From Heligmosomoides polygyrus polygyrus (Eukaryota > Nematoda > Chromadorea > Rhabditida > Heligmosomidae): a stretch of 64,000 nt of DNA. Location of the stretch: assembly GCA_947396885.1 (NCBI GenBank), contig OX377204.1, positions 25,241,706 to 25,305,705 on the forward strand, in the 5' to 3' direction. The notes beneath the pieces are model-generated. The model worked only from the letters and a program-made list of their open reading frames with translations, ran no database searches and was not told the origin of the DNA. The position numbers and the translations under genes are program-made. Shown piece after piece: positions 1 to 12,945 of this stretch (the stretch's first letter is position 1; the number at the start of each line of letters is the position of its first letter).

Positions 1-27
1 TCTCAGATAGGGATTGGTTGCCGACGA

Positions 28-316
28 CACTTAAAGATAAAGGACGCCGTTGCTCAATCTCTCTTGGGGTGCGCTACGCGTTCTACTTCTACGGGCTGTC
101 GTGGAGGCGATTTGAATGTGTAATTGGCCACCCAATGGCTAGCGGTGGCCAGCCAACGAACAAGGTAGTGTTTTGTCCTTCCCAAGGAGGTCTGACACGA
201 ATTCACCGACCTCGTAGGAATGGAAGCCTTGGTTGGATTGGGCGAAAAACTCGAACCAGGAACCTCTTATCGGGTGCACGAGTGTGCCGGAGCGTCTTTC
301 TACTGCGCTACACGAC
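28..316 (-). mobile_element. tRNA-derived SINE, family A, full-length copy
   Basis: Read on the minus strand, this copy begins with a degraded tRNA-like head (GTAGCGCAGTAG near 316, then GGTTCGAGTTTTTC as a B-box) and ends with the family tail ACGGCGTCCTTTATC near 30. It aligns end to end with the copies at 10008, 36814 and 43128. The 139-residue open frame spanning it on the plus strand is fortuitous. It is non-coding and would depend on a LINE for movement. The family assignment rests on at least six near-full-length copies in this window. Confidence 0.8.
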
Positions 317-469
317 AAAATTTATCATTATTAATTCCTCATTTATTTGGTTAACTAAACGTCTAGGAGACGCTACTATTCTCATCATATGTGCATGTGC
401 ACGTTTCGTTGATATTGGATTCGATGTTTGCCTATGAGAGCCATGCGCTTTGATGCAGTCTTTGCTTTC

Positions 470-1240
470 GAGTAGCGATTACAGGGAAAGGTCAAGAGGA
501 TTCAAATGAGTGGGAAAGTCATTCTGCAGATGTGACGATGCCCAGCAATTCGGTGTGGCGCCACTACTGAACGACCTTGGCCTTATGAGCTGGAGCGGAA
601 TCCTACTGAAAGATCCAGAGCTAACCATCGAAATGAGATCAGCTCCAGGCAAGATCTCCTTCCTCACGATGTCCTCTAGATAGATTCTGCAGTTCACCCT
701 CGCCCCTTGCTCAACGAAAGCCAGAGGTGTCTTCACCCATGCCATCAATGAACACGGGTGATCCCATCCGATTGACAAGTCGGCCCTTGAAATCCGCTGA
801 TCTCTCGAGCTAGAATCCAACCGAATGCTCAATTGTGAAAAGTTTTTGTTCGGTGAAGGGAAGCGCGACTTGATAAGAGGCAGAAGAGGAGGCACATTTC
901 AAGCCGTAATTTCTTCATGCGGTTATCCAAGCGATGAGTCTTCTGCAGTTTCAACGAACGAAGTCCTTGAATACCTCTGATGATTCTCCTGGTACAATCA
1001 ATGGTAACGCCCAGCTCTTAAGCCACCATCCGCACGCTTCTATGCGGATTTCGTGCAACCGCCCTCTTCTGAGATCCTGCGAATTGTAGCAGACAGAGGT
1101 CGATCAGGTCGAGGGCGATTCTTCCCTAATCCTGTTTCGCGGTAGGGACGAACAGCAAACTTCGTCATCCTAACGCTGAATCCAGCGATCTAGGAGATCT
1201 TCCGTGCGATGCGCTCCTTCGTCTATCGTGCCGTAATCTG
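470..1240 (-). pseudogene. Degenerate Tc1/mariner-like transposase
   Basis: Minus-strand translation gives, in order, a basic GRGR/RPR-like linker near 1110, an ATIRRISEE helix-like stretch near 1080, RLLKR-like and FPSPNKNFS stretches near 850, then KTPLAFVEQGARVN (about 740-695) and a terminal LNPLDLSL at 500-480. These match the order of the DNA-binding and catalytic domains of nematode Tc1-like transposases (TPLVFVxxGVKVN and SPDLNPLDYS are family motifs). The frame shifts several times and catalytic positions are lost, so no functional enzyme is expected. No clean terminal inverted repeat was found. Confidence 0.6.
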
Positions 1241-2511
1241 CCGTTCTCTTTCGGTAACCATAACCCTCAAAATCGAAGTCGTTCAAGGCTTCTTGGACAT
1301 AAAACGTAAATCAGAAGCGTACCCACCATTTAAAACTGCAATGTACAAATCCATTCGGAGTAGTTGCGTAACTACTCGTGAACAGGGGCAGGGACTTTTC
1401 TTACACCCATATTCCGCGGAGGACCACGTACATAACAACATAACACGGACAATGCAAATTAGGGAAAAGCACATAGAAATAAAACTGGAACAAATTCAAC
1501 GAATAAGAGAAAAACATCACGTTTGATTGTCGGTGAGATTAGAAACCTCTATGGTGGTAATCCTTTCCTTGGCAAAGCATGACTAGCCTACAGGTAACAC
1601 TGAATTAGGCACTTTCGAGAAGACAAATGCCTTTTTTCTAACAATGGTTAAAGACTGTTGGAAAGATATTCTCGCTCGTGAGGAGATATATGTCAGAGCT
1701 CTCCTCGTCGCAAAAAGGGCAAAAATGCCGCTACAAAGGTAAGATGTTACAAAGATGCAAGAAAAGGCAGTTTAGAAAAGTTCAGAGATCGGACCCGCTT
1801 GCTACTGACTCGTGACTCATTTGAAGAGTCGATGAACCTTATCACTCTGCCTAAGAGGCCTCTTCAACGCAGGAAATGGGCTGATCGTGGGAACGGCGGC
1901 TTCCAGTACCGTCCAAATATTAAACTAACAAAGGTTGTTTGAACAGCAGTCCGCTCTTTACGAGGAGAAGAAAAAGCGAAAAGCGACTTGCCGGTGGACG
2001 GAAGGAACGTTGTTTGCCGCGTTTGATGTTCAACTTAGCACCGTCCACTGCGAGAGCAGAAACGAGGTCAGATCGAAGGCATAACTATTCGCTGTCACAG
2101 ACCGTTTTAAGCATTCTCTGAAGTTGTCAAAAAATCGTGAAGATTTTTTTATAAAAGAATAATGATGGCTACATTCAGAAACAATGTTTTACACATTCGT
2201 TTTAAGCCTACATAGAGCGGATGTATAGACGCTACATATGTATAGACACTAAAAAACTGGGAAAGGATGCTTTAGTGCGATCAAAACTCTTCTATCATTT
2301 GGGACTCGTGCCTGCAACCTCTACTTTTCGGGCATGAAGTTTTTCGGTCCGGAATCTCGTTACTGCAAAGGGTTAGGGTTAGAATGCCGTCTGGCGCGCA
2401 GTTTAATCGCAAAAAAACTTTCCTAATGGCGGATTTTCGAACCCTAGATCTTTCTTCTGCACTGTTGCGATTCAGTCACTTTCGCATCAGAGGAAATATC
2501 AAATCGGGAAA

Positions 2512-2540
2512 CATTTATTGATTTATTGATTTATTGATTT
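2512..2540. repeat. Microsatellite (ATTTATTG)n
   Basis: Three to four tandem copies of an 8-bp unit are seen directly. It may be the 3' tail of an old retroposon, but no body was recognised next to it. Confidence 0.8.
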
Positions 2541-3222
2541 ACTGCACATGTTTGCGCGCTATACAAGAAAGGAACATCAACGAAAAAACATTTAACGGAC
2601 TTGAGTGTTTCTCGATTCCATGTCTGTTTCCGATGAAAAATTCAATGAATCGTAGCAGCAAAACAAGTTCTCAAATGCAAAAAATGGAGTGAACAAATTT
2701 TGGAGGAGAGATTATGATAAGGATATAGAGATAAGGATGATGAAGTTGTAATGTGTTAATGCTTCTGTGCCGATACCATATCTGAAAAAAAATTATTATT
2801 ATAAGCTCAAGAAAGGGAACATTGGAGAGAGAAACAAGGACTTCTGTTGCGAGTTACGATTCTTATTGTTTGTGAGGAGATGGAACGAGAAGCACCATAC
2901 AACAATCAAGCCAAGAGCCTTGCAATTAAGATCTTTGTCATGTATTCTTCTCCCATATGAAATTCGGAGCTTTATTCTTCCTGCTTTCGAATGACAGTCA
3001 AGACCATGAACAAATAGTGTCCTCTGGAGCATCATTCATCATGCATCTTGTAAGTGTGGTGTCTATAAGAATCTAATTGTTAACAAAAATGCTCGATTCT
3101 AAATAAGTGCGGAAGATCTAACCTCATTAAATTGCGCCTAAAAATGATCACTGATCACTTAAGCCCTTTAAATGTTACGTTCTTCTTTAATTACTCTTAT
3201 TTTTGTATAGGCCAAACATTAG

Positions 3223-3246
3223 CAATAAATAAATAAATAAATAAAT
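3223..3246. repeat. Microsatellite (AAAT)n
   Basis: About six tandem AAAT units are seen directly. Confidence 0.85.
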
Positions 3247-3559
3247 CTAGAGCGTAATTGTATGTAATTACAAATGAAAGCATATGGACAGCGAAGTGTC
3301 ACCTTATAAGACAAGAAGGTTAAAGCTCCCTATGAATTTCTTCTGAGACGCGTCCATGTATACCAAAAATCGATGAGGTTGTTCAGAGCTGTTTTTGGTC
3401 CATTACTGAGGCAAAGAAGAAATTGGTGTTTTATTTTTGCAGATAAATGGTTCATTATTTTCGGAAAGATGTAACGCTTGGCTTACATATGGGCAAGACG
3501 AGATCATATGACTGTGAAAGATTTTTTCGCACAGTCTTCAAATGACTCAGTAACTACCT

Positions 3560-4040
3560 CGTCTTCGTTTTCTCACATCATCACACCTTGTTTGACTTTT
3601 CCAGGTTCGGGATCGTAGAACTGCTTGCTTGTTCGAGCTGTGTTTCCAAATTTCCTTCTCAGCGTTTTCCGTGCTTGGAGGCGGGGTCTGCTTTCCTGGG
3701 TGCTTAATGTTGTGGCAGTTTTTCCAGCCAAGTGGTTACGACTCCTAACTAAACCTATGTCCTCACGTAGCACATCAAGCCAGCGCTGCTTTGGTCGCCC
3801 TCTTGGCCGTCTTCCGGCACATCAAGTTTAAGACCAGCCTTTCGGACGATGCAGTGTCAGTCTTTGCGCAAAGGACATGGCTGTACTATGTCAGACGAAC
3901 AATAAAACTGTGTAACCGGACGTTGCAAGATCTTCTATTGCGACCAAACCTATCGCGCCAGGCAGGACTCGAATCCACACTCCCTGCCTTCGGCAGGATG
4001 TTAGCCCACTGCGCCATCTGCGCTGTTAAGCCGCCTGCCA
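3560..4040 (-). mobile_element. Composite SINE: tRNA-like head fused to LINE-type 3' tail
   Basis: On the minus strand the 5' part (4035-3965) is tRNA-like: A-box-like ATGGCGCAGTGGGC, a strong CCTGCC/GGCAGG hairpin and B-box-like GGATTCGAGTCC. Further 3' (3830-3570) the translation reads GRPKQRWLDVLRED, then HLAGKTATTLSTQESRP, resembling the C-terminal tail of nematode non-LTR reverse transcriptases (GxPxxRWLD). A tRNA head joined to a LINE 3' end is the usual SINE plan. The central hairpin has only a 3-nt loop, so a functional tRNA is unlikely. Confidence 0.5.
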
Positions 4041-7000
4041 CATCGTCGACATCCTAGTGGCTTATCAGCACTCTCCCATGATGTGAGGATGTTGCGCGTA
4101 AACAAACAGCGTTGTTGCTGTAAAGCAGAGGACGCAGGCAAAAGTCCCGCATGCGAAAGTTCTGGTCGTTAAAAAGAAAATCCAGTAGCAGAAAGTAGGA
4201 TCTGTACCAGCTGCTCTAGGCTTGAAGCTTAAGTGTAGGACATTTTTTTGAACAATCCGAGTTTTAGTCCACATCTCCTCTCCTTTCCGATGTAGGAAGT
4301 CTTCCAGTATACGAAAGTTTCTAACGACTACCAGAAATCTTCCCCTGTGTCGACACACTGCTGACTATGAACTTCTGTGAGCCACGTACGTGCGAAAATC
4401 GTCGATCTTCGTCTAGTACTTGATCGCATGGTTACTGCTTGTGACACGAACGATGCAGTAGCACGGTAGGTCACAGAAGCGGTCAGCATCTTGCTCGGCT
4501 TCATATTCCGTGTGCGCCGGAACTGAACCCTAGCTGCGTTATATCGGAAGTCATTTTGAATGCAGAGTTCCTCACAAAACCGCGCGATAACGGGAGTGGT
4601 GTCGTATCCGACGCGTCTTAGGTGAAGTTTGCTCGTAGTGGCGTAAAGGTAAGGAGACCGGTTTCAGAGAAAGTCTACGTCATGTCGTGAGTCGCGTCTT
4701 ATCCGTAGGTGTTGTAACGGCAGGGACACTAGTTGAACCAGGAATTAGGGGTTCATTTTCCATGAAGTAACTTCAGAGGGAGAGCGTAGTGCCTTTAGCA
4801 ATAACTGGTGAAACAGCAAAAATGCATGAAGATTTCCTTCTAGACTTTCTCTGAAAGTGAGTGCACCTTTTACGCAAAAGAAAGATGAAAGCTCAACGAC
4901 TTCTAATTTCATTCTATAGCCATCTAGTGATGCTCAGTCACACGACTCCCGGTGATACTTTACACACCGACCCCAATCTCTTTCGTGTTCTAGCAAAGAA
5001 AGAGCCTGAGCGTATGGCTTAACGGGGAAAGCGAGTCATATTGGGAGCATCTCCACATTTCAGACAGTATCAAACTATGATCGTATTTGCCAAGTCATTA
5101 TACCAAACGACCAACCGAGTAAACATTGAAGCTTACTGTGAATTTTCCGCTGTGCCTCAAAATTGCAGCGGCCCCCACGAACGCTTGTTGATTTCCTTGA
5201 CAACATAAATGTTGGTTAGAAGTGGGATTTGTGGTGGCTAGAAGTCTCCTAAGATTGGAGAGCGGCTCACAATTCGGCAGCTGCTTAGTTATTAAGCTTT
5301 TAGGTCAATAGACTTCAGCTACTTGTTCGGTATGTTTTACAGTCGCAACCCTGCTGAACAAAAGCGCAAGCAATTCTGAAAGTGAGTCCTTCCGAATGAT
5401 TACGAGAACGCTGCCATTGATAACATGATACCTTCTCATGTCAGCCCTGCCATAACCTTCTGGAAAGAGATGAATAGCTCAAAAGAACATCGGTATTGGA
5501 GATCTACTTCTGAACCTAGCAGAGGACAAGTGTGATGAATGAAGACTCCGACAGAGAACTACTGCTAATGTGACTGAGAACCATCACTGAGAGATGCGCA
5601 GCACACTGCTGACAGAGCTGATCACACATCAGTCGGTTACACGAGCTTACCTAACTTAGCGAATTTCCGAAAGAAAGTGGCAGATGCGGTTTCTCCATCT
5701 AGCAGAATGTGTCGAAGAGAGCAGTTTGTAGAGCTGAATTGTAAACTTTTTCACGCGAGTGCATCCATGCGAATCCACGGTTCTACTTTCACACTCCAAC
5801 TCTCAGTCTTCTTTGACAGCAGTATGCGTTCCGGTGCACCTTAGTTCCACCAACATGTTAATGTCACGCAAAAAAAGTGAAAGTCGTTCGCAATGTCTAA
5901 GCATAGAGGAGATCGATTACTGTTTGGACAGGAACCGTGGCTACCAACAGTAAAATGAAGAACAGACAGGTAAACTAACGGTGGGAGCTTACTGGTGAAG
6001 AAACAAGGAAATCTGGTGCTGGCGTGCATTCTATCGTATTGATCTCGGCGCATTATTTATTTGTTTACTACCCGAAAACAAGCACAATAGTGTGCATTCT
6101 GTACATCGTAATATAAAAGAACAAAGGATCTTACTATACTCTACTATATATAATTCGCTTAATCCGTCGGCCACGTTGTTAGGTCACGGGGGGGGGGGGA
6201 ACTGAAGCCAAGAGATGCCTGCGACAGTACGGCGTATGCCAGCGGGGCTTTCTTCGAGCTTAACCGTGGGCGATTGCTGGCGAACTATATCCTTGACAGC
6301 GGATCGTACACGTTTTGATACATTCAGCGGGAATACGTCGTCCAACGTGCGTTGGAATTCAGAACACGTGCTGAAGACGTCTAACGTCCGTAGGGATCCC
6401 GACTAAGAGGAACCACTAGGAGCGAGAATAGTGAAGAGGGAGGGGATCAGTAAAGGAGGAATAGAGGGGAGGGGGGGGGGGGGGGAGAGAGAATAAGACG
6501 GATCAGTATTTTCCCGCAATATTGTCCAATGTACGTCGAGTTTCTGAAGACAGGTCACAGAAGTCACGTGATGTGCGTCGGAGTACAGAAGTGTTATGGA
6601 CGTCGCGGAGAGAGTTTCTATGGGAGGAGTATTATTGCCATTTGACCGTAAGCGGTGTCGACCTGTCGACTTGTCGACCAATACCTTAATTTTAATTAGG
6701 TCCCTGCAGATTAAGAACTTCGGGACTCCCATGCTCTGTTTCTCGCCACGAAGAGAACGGGGACTTCAGAGAATAAGTCGCGTAAATGCGATAGAGGGTG
6801 GATGGGCTTCATAGGAGCAGTGAAGATTCTGCCCTACCACATCTCGCTGCACTATCACTAAATAGTGAAACCGGTTTTCCAGTTAGTCAAAAGAAGGTCT
6901 TAAGGAGAGTGGAGGAATATTGGGGTTATTCTATTCTCGGGTTTTGGGGCGAAGCACCCAACCAGACCTTTGGCGGCCGCTGAAAGTCTGGTACACGATA

Positions 7001-7173
7001 AAATACGGCGTTAATCCATCTATCTGAGAAGTGCCGCGCATCCCACTTCTACGAGATATCGCACTAGTACTTTACTGTCCTACCTCGTATTTAGATGATC
7101 TCCAAGTTCGACAAGCAGCTAATGATGCTGCCCAAACTCAATAATAACCGTTTCTGCTGCAGTTTGTTTATTA
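4041..7173. other. Intergenic, no supported gene
   Basis: No domain-bearing frame or exon chain was recognised on either strand. Long G tracts occur at about 6188-6199 and 6467-6485, and a short GTCGAC-containing tandem lies near 6656-6680. Open frames up to 109 codons look fortuitous; several run through low-complexity G/C tracts. Confidence 0.5.
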
Positions 7174-8415
7174 GGCTGTCGCAAAATTAATCGCCGGAAC
7201 GTACCGCCTACTTCAAACTGGTATAACCCAGCTTGATCTCATCTTTATTAATACAGTAAAAACCACCAGGATCTAAGATTTTTGCCAACGAGAAAGTAAA
7301 AATTCAAATCCTTTTCAATAAAAACTTAGATTATAAGAATTAGCGAAATCAGCGAGGTCACATTCAGCATCGGCCAAATTAGTGAATTGTTTCTGACGCA
7401 AATGAGAATGAAGAGCTCAGAAAAATGGTAGTCAGTGGGAGAAAGGTTGGAGAAAAATGGCGGATGAGGGAGAACTTCGGTACCTAAATGGGACAGTTTC
7501 CGCAGAGTGAATTGTGAGGTGTGTGGCTTGCATTGTCCTGAAACAGGAGCGACTCTCCTCTATTCACCACTGCCAGCCAATTTTTTGCAACTTCTCATTC
7601 ATTTAATCTAAATCGCAGCAGTAAGACTCCGCTGTGACTCTCTGACCAGGTTGCAAAAAGCTGCAATGGATTACACTTTTACAGCGCCAACACAAACTAG
7701 GCATAACTTTTTTAGAGTGAAGGTCAGGTTTAGGAAGGAATGTTGGAGGGCATCTTTATTTCTCCAGACAAATTCTCGCTTCCTGTTATCGTAAGGGACC
7801 CACTTTTCATATACAGTTACAAGACCGCTTAGAAAACGCTCATTTTCAAAGCGAACTAGCAGGTGTCAAAATGTGCCAGACGCTGCTCATCGCTCAGCTC
7901 ATGAGGCAACCACTTCGACGTCTTCTTCACCTCGCCGATTCTCGTCAAATGTCTTTCTTACGTACTATGAGTATCCCAAGGTCCTCTGCCAACGCACTTG
8001 TATTCGTCTCCGGATTTGCTTCGACGGCTGTCCTCAAAACTTCATCGTCAAGCGACGACCAGCGCCCGCGACCCGGTTTTTCTTCGAGATCAAAATCGCG
8101 AGAAGAGAATTTTTCGAAGCAGAATCTCACCCATTTGTTCGGAAGGAGAGTCCGTCCCAAAAGTGCACCTACGGTAACTGGGAGCCTCTGCCGCAGAATG
8201 TTCCACGACGACTCTATAGTCGCGCCGGTTCATTATTTTACGGGGCCCTGGGAAGGGTCGGCTAGAAAAATTAGAGTTGCATCCACACATATTTTTTGAA
8301 AGAGTACGAAAAAACCTACCGAATATGTGGCCTTCCTTGGTACGAACTGATTCAGAGTAAAAAAAACTTATTTATTTATACATACCTCAAAACGGAGATT
8401 AATTTCGCTACAACC
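7174..8415 (-). mobile_element. Mariner element with degenerate transposase
   Basis: The ends are inverted repeats: left TTAGGCTGTCGCAAAATTAA at 7171 and, on the other strand, TTAGGTTGTAGCGAAATTAA reading inward from about 8418. The internal TA dinucleotides fit the mariner TA target duplication. Transposase runs on the minus strand. Its N-terminal HTH region, with RDFDLEEKPGRGR and LDDEVLRTAVEANPE, lies at about 8110-7980. Downstream, RQDNASHTS (about 7550) and EVLPHPP followed by LSPTDYHF (about 7480-7420) correspond to the second and third catalytic Asp motifs. Frameshifts separate the pieces, so the copy is probably dead. Confidence 0.8.
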
Positions 8416-10007
8416 TAATATTTATAAATTTATTTATTTTTGTAAATAGTCACGCTATAATAACTAACAACCTTCCACCGAATTAGAGCGTAAAGGAAAG
8501 CAGAAGAAAAAAATAAAAAAAACGGATTAAGGAGATAGACTAATAAGAGAGAGATACTATAGAGTTACCGGTCAGCTGGTTTTTTACTTCCTCAGTGAGT
8601 TTGGCTCAGGTTTGTCATGCGTTTGGAAATTGGAAACGGAAGGCACAAACATAGGAATGGATATGAAAATTGCTCGAAAATGTGTCGAGGTTTCTGAAAT
8701 GATGATTATAAAATACGAAGACCTATCGTCTAGGAACGTGCTAAATGAAATAATGATTCGTTAGAAAAGATCGACGATGAGGTCCCAAAAATGAGCAGCT
8801 TCGAGGACAGCTCGGCGGATGTCGTGGTCACTGTTAAATGAGAGATCTCCTTTGCTATGATACAGCACAGACGGCTTCGAATTTGAATAGCCCTATGACG
8901 CTTTTTTGAATTCTATGTAGGACCGTTATTGAGCCTTCATGCGGGACTTTTAAGAAGAAGCTCAAGAGGAAGGAAAGCTCTAACAATGAGGCAGAATCTA
9001 GCGACTTATGATGATTTACTAAGCAGCAAAGTGCTTCAGAAAATCTTTGAGCTCAACGAACGCGGTCGCAGCAAACTCATGGGAATGGTGCACGATTATG
9101 ATTCGCGGACGATTCCACCAAAGAGTGTAATTTCAGACCGTGTGACACACACATGTGTGAATCACCGAATTCTATAATACGCTGTGCTTTGGAAGCGAAA
9201 CTCAGAGAATACTAGACGTGCTCGTGTAAAAGGCGGACAACTGTCGTCTCGTTGAAGCCATAACAACATCTAGTGTTGGTGATGAAAGAGAGAAATGTGA
9301 CCAAGTTCGCAAAGTCCTTGTGCATTTTGAAGAAATTGAGATATCATCTATCATGAGTGCAGTATACCTGTGTTCTCGCAAAATTCTAGAATTTTCGAAA
9401 GGTCTCAAATACTTATATTCGAACAACGGGATTTTTATGAATATTCGAACTCGAACACATCCGAAAACGCGATTGACCAAATATTTAAATTTGAATTAAA
9501 ATACCCATTCCATTAGGTCATTAAGAAGAAGTATAGCCTGTAGTAACGGCTTTACAATATTTAGCAATAGGCATTGGGTCATTTCACCTCCTCAAGGTTA
9601 GATTCCAACGAGATCTTGTTCACGTTGTACTGCAACACACTGTAAGTATGGCGCAAATGATACAATACACCAGTAGTTGAGAATTTAGAGGAAGATCGTA
9701 TTTTCCTAATTTGCCTTCACTACATAGATCAGGCTCGGAGGTGCAGCTGTGAGAGAAACCCAAAACAGTGTTGAGATAAGAATCCTGAACTGCTGGGAAA
9801 GGATCATTGTTCAGAATGTACGTTCTGGGCTGTCAGTTACTTATTAGTGCACTATGTAGTGAGCGCATTGTTAAAATGCACAACCTTAACGAACAAGCGC
9901 AACTGCTAACATAGGAGGAACACTAAAACAGAGAGATAGCATACACAATTCCTAAGATACTACAGGATGTTAAGGTATATGTGAACTTAATCTATGGTAA
10001 CTTTTCC
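8416..10007. other. Intergenic, no supported gene
   Basis: AT-rich at 8340-8560. An 82-codon plus-strand frame at 8929-9177 and a 92-codon minus-strand frame at 9202-9480 show no recognisable motif and no clear splice context. Confidence 0.45.
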
Positions 10008-10297
10008 GAGGGCGTGTGGAGCGCAGTCGGAGGAGGCGCCGGCTGTCGACTGCACCCGATACCAGGTTCCTGGTTCGGATTTCCCGCCCAGGCCAACCAA
10101 GCCTTCCATCTTTCCGGGGTCGGTGAATTGGTACCAGACTTGTCTGGGAAGGATAAAGCGCTGACTTGTTCATCGGCTGGTCACCGCAAGTCATTGTACG
10201 GCCAAATATGCATTCATGTCGCCTCCACGACATCCCGTAGAAGTAGAATGCGTGGCGCATCCCAAAAGGAATTGAATAACGCCGTCCTTTATCCTTA
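10008..10297 (+). mobile_element. tRNA-derived SINE, family A, full-length copy
   Basis: One of the best preserved copies. The head GGAGCGCAGTCGGAGGAGGC fits a pol III A-box (TRGCNNAGNNGG). GGTTCGGATTTCC, about 45 bp later, fits the B-box. The body ends in AACGCCGTCCTTTATCC. The A/B-box arrangement comes directly from the sequence; pol III transcription is inferred. Confidence 0.85.
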
Positions 10298-11640
10298 TTA
10301 TTATACTAACTTTTCCCAGAGCTGCTGCCGAATGTATCGAAAATTTTAATCTAGACATTGTGAAGCATTTGAAAATTAGGCACAAAAATATCGCGTAATT
10401 TGGATTTATGACCAATCAAACTTCTCACCTGCCTACGCTCACTGAAACGCTAATGTGATGCATACTCTCATAGTCAAATTCGGAGCGATCATTTTCAAAT
10501 TTTGTAAGACGCGCACAAATAGCTTTATTCCGCTTATTTTTAGCTTTATAAAAATAAACGCGCAAATATGTAGGACTGATTGCCATCTCAGAAAGAAGAC
10601 AAACTTTCCTATAAAGTAGGGAAATTCTTATGTGGATTATACGAAACCGTCATAGAATCTTTTGCAATGTAGACAGCAATTCTAAAAACATTTTGCTTGG
10701 TAATTTGTAGTGGCTCTGGCTCCAGTCGACCGGGCAGCCTCGGAGAGGACCACGGGACGAGCTGCATTGTTTAGACTCGAAAGCGGCGTTTGCTTTCGAG
10801 TCTAGATTGGTCGCGTTTATTTCTCGCTGAACTGCAGAAAACATTGATACCTCAAAACAGAATAGGGCTGGCAAAACTTTCTAATGCACTGATTGGGAAC
10901 AGAAAAACATCTAAGCTCGAAAAGCAACATATGCAAGCGCTTAAGCTTCAAAGCTTCAAATTAAAAGCTTAACGTAAGCATTGTGGGCAGTCTAGGTCCA
11001 CTCACTACGAGAAACATACACGGTAATTTGTTCAAAATAATGATGCAAAACAAGGCTAATTAACAAGCCAGAGCCCATGGCTTAAATTAGAGTGAACCCA
11101 TGGATGGAAGAGATTAAAATACTTGAATTTTAGAACACACTTTGTCCGTGCATGATGCTGCTCAGTTCGTCACTTTGACCAACATATACTACCTGGTGCT
11201 GAGATTATTGGAAGTTGCTCCGCAAACATTCCTTTTCCTAGACAGATGATGCTAGCAGTAGTATGGTTCAGTCAGAGCTTCTTTGTTTACATGGAAGTTC
11301 GCCTTTGCTGGAAGGGAAGGAGCCCAGGCTCAAAGAGTGCTGAAGACGCTGATGCATCGCGACCTCTGCTAGTGATCCCTCGTGCTTACATAGTGTACCG
11401 TGATTGCGTATCATATCAGATGTTTGTATATTTGCGTATGTTGCTCGGCCACGCAGCGAATCAGCAAACATTGAGCTGATTAAAAACGCCTTGCGACAGA
11501 GCAAATACTGCTCACGTGGAAATATCTATGTATGCCATCGGGTACAGGTGCAATCTAATCGGAATCAAAGTCTTCAGTGTTCGTACAAATCACTCCTGCA
11601 TATGCTGACCCCTTTTTAGGCAGCGTCCTCTAACAGATTG
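10298..11640. other. Intergenic, no supported gene
   Basis: No domain or exon chain seen. It contains a short strong hairpin around 10770-10804, with arms TTAGACTCGAAAGC and GCTTTCGAGTCTAGA and a 7-nt loop, and HindIII-like AAGCTT repeats near 10940-10970. Confidence 0.45.
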
Positions 11641-12945
11641 TTGGCCTGCAAACCAACTGTCGCCGAATGAGGACCTTTGAGTTGCTCGAGCGGAAACCAG
11701 AAACGTTAGTCAATCTCCAATCAGTCCCTTCACGGGATCAGTGCTCCAATGGATGCCCCATGCTCGAGGGACGCCTCATTTGTTTAGGGCTTTCACGAAT
11801 AAGTTCCACCAGCGAGTTGGTGAGCATCCTGGGATTCTCTTGACCTCGCAGAACCCGGTCGTTGACGGCTTTCATCCATCCGAATAGGTTGGAAAGCATA
11901 GCATAGCTCGCCCATCTAATTTTTGACGGATTTGCCATGTGGCAGCATCTCTGACTTAAAACGATGATGAACCTCGGAACTCCGGGGCTTCTCTGACTTG
12001 CGTAAATCATGTCACTTCGAGCATCGTCTCCTCGATTCCACGCTACTCTCGTATAGCCCAGGTCTCTGAAGCATTTGTTAAGGCAGGAATAACGGTGGAG
12101 ACGAATAGGTGGGCACGGAGTCGGACGTTCTTCGTTTTCTTCACGACTTCTTCGACGCTCTTGAAAGCTCCCCAAGCCGCACGTTTCCTCCTGTTCAGCT
12201 CTGATGCTAGGTCGTTGGCCATGTTGACTTCGCGACCCAGATACAATTAGCTGGAGCACTCGGTGATGTTCGTTCTGTTGAGCGAGAATGGGGCATCAGA
12301 AACTTGTTCGTTCCTTATGAACATCGTCTCGTAAGATTCAGCTGCAGTCCAACGTTCCCACATACACGATCGAAGTCGGCCAGCATCCTCTTCGCCTGGC
12401 TGATGCTCGGAGTTATGAGTAAGATGTCGTCAGCGAAGCGAAGATGGTGCAGTTGCCGGCCGTCGACCTTCACTCTCATGTCTCCCCATTCTTGTTCGCT
12501 CATGCCTTTTCGAGGGTGGCGCTGAAGAGCTTCGGGGAAATGGTATCTCTTTGTCGAGCGTCCCATGTACCAATGACGTTGTTCTAGAGTGGTGAGATCT
12601 TGGTCGTGAATCCGCTGTACAGCTCTTGAAGTTCTCTGATGTACTGAGTAGGAACGCACTAAGTGGGCAGGGTTTTGATGACCGCTTCTGTTTCGACGGA
12701 ATTGAAGGCCTTCTTCAGGTCGATGAAAGTAGGGCAATGCGGTCGGCTGCACTCTCGAGGTAGTTCGATGAGCTTCGCGGAGGTGTGCATTTGGTCGATC
12801 TTCCTGGATTTCACTTCACTATTACTCCACAAAATGCGACTTGTTCGCATGGCTTCTCTTTCTACCTTGGTAAAAATTGGGAGACCCTTTTTCGGCTTCT
12901 GGCAAACGCGAACTGCAGCGAGTAGCTGATCCTGCAGACTTAGTT
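11640..12945 (-). pseudogene. Non-LTR retrotransposon, C-terminal reverse-transcriptase remnant
   Basis: The minus-strand translation carries reverse-transcriptase motifs in the right order: FIDLKKAFNSVET (about 12730, catalytic block A), LHHLRFADDILLITPS (about 12455-12410, the FADD catalytic box), LQLNL, then ASELNRRKRAAWGAFKSV (about 12210-12150) and SKIRWASYAMLSNLF (about 11930), the post-RT 'xKIRWAGHVMR' region. At least three frames are needed, and the endonuclease and N-terminal RT are missing, consistent with a 5'-truncated insertion. The clade is uncertain (RTE- or jockey-like). Confidence 0.8.

Larger units (their letters stand above)
1241..3559. other. Intergenic, no supported gene
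   Basis: No exon, transposase or reverse-transcriptase motif is recognisable. It holds an octanucleotide microsatellite, (ATTTATTG)n, at about 2512-2540 and an (AAAT)n tract at 3223-3246. The open frames here (60-105 codons) lack domain motifs and convincing splice sites. Confidence 0.5.

Noticed and set aside
18..437. 139-codon plus-strand open frame
   Set aside because: It runs through the SINE copy at 28-316; the same translated phrases recur in other SINE copies in several frames.
3960..4040. Possible tRNA gene on the minus strand
   Set aside because: The boxes fit, but the anticodon region is a 6-bp stem with a 3-nt loop and the element continues into LINE-like sequence, so it is called a SINE head.
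7871..8299. 142-codon plus-strand frame
   Set aside because: It is the antisense shadow of the mariner transposase N-terminal region.
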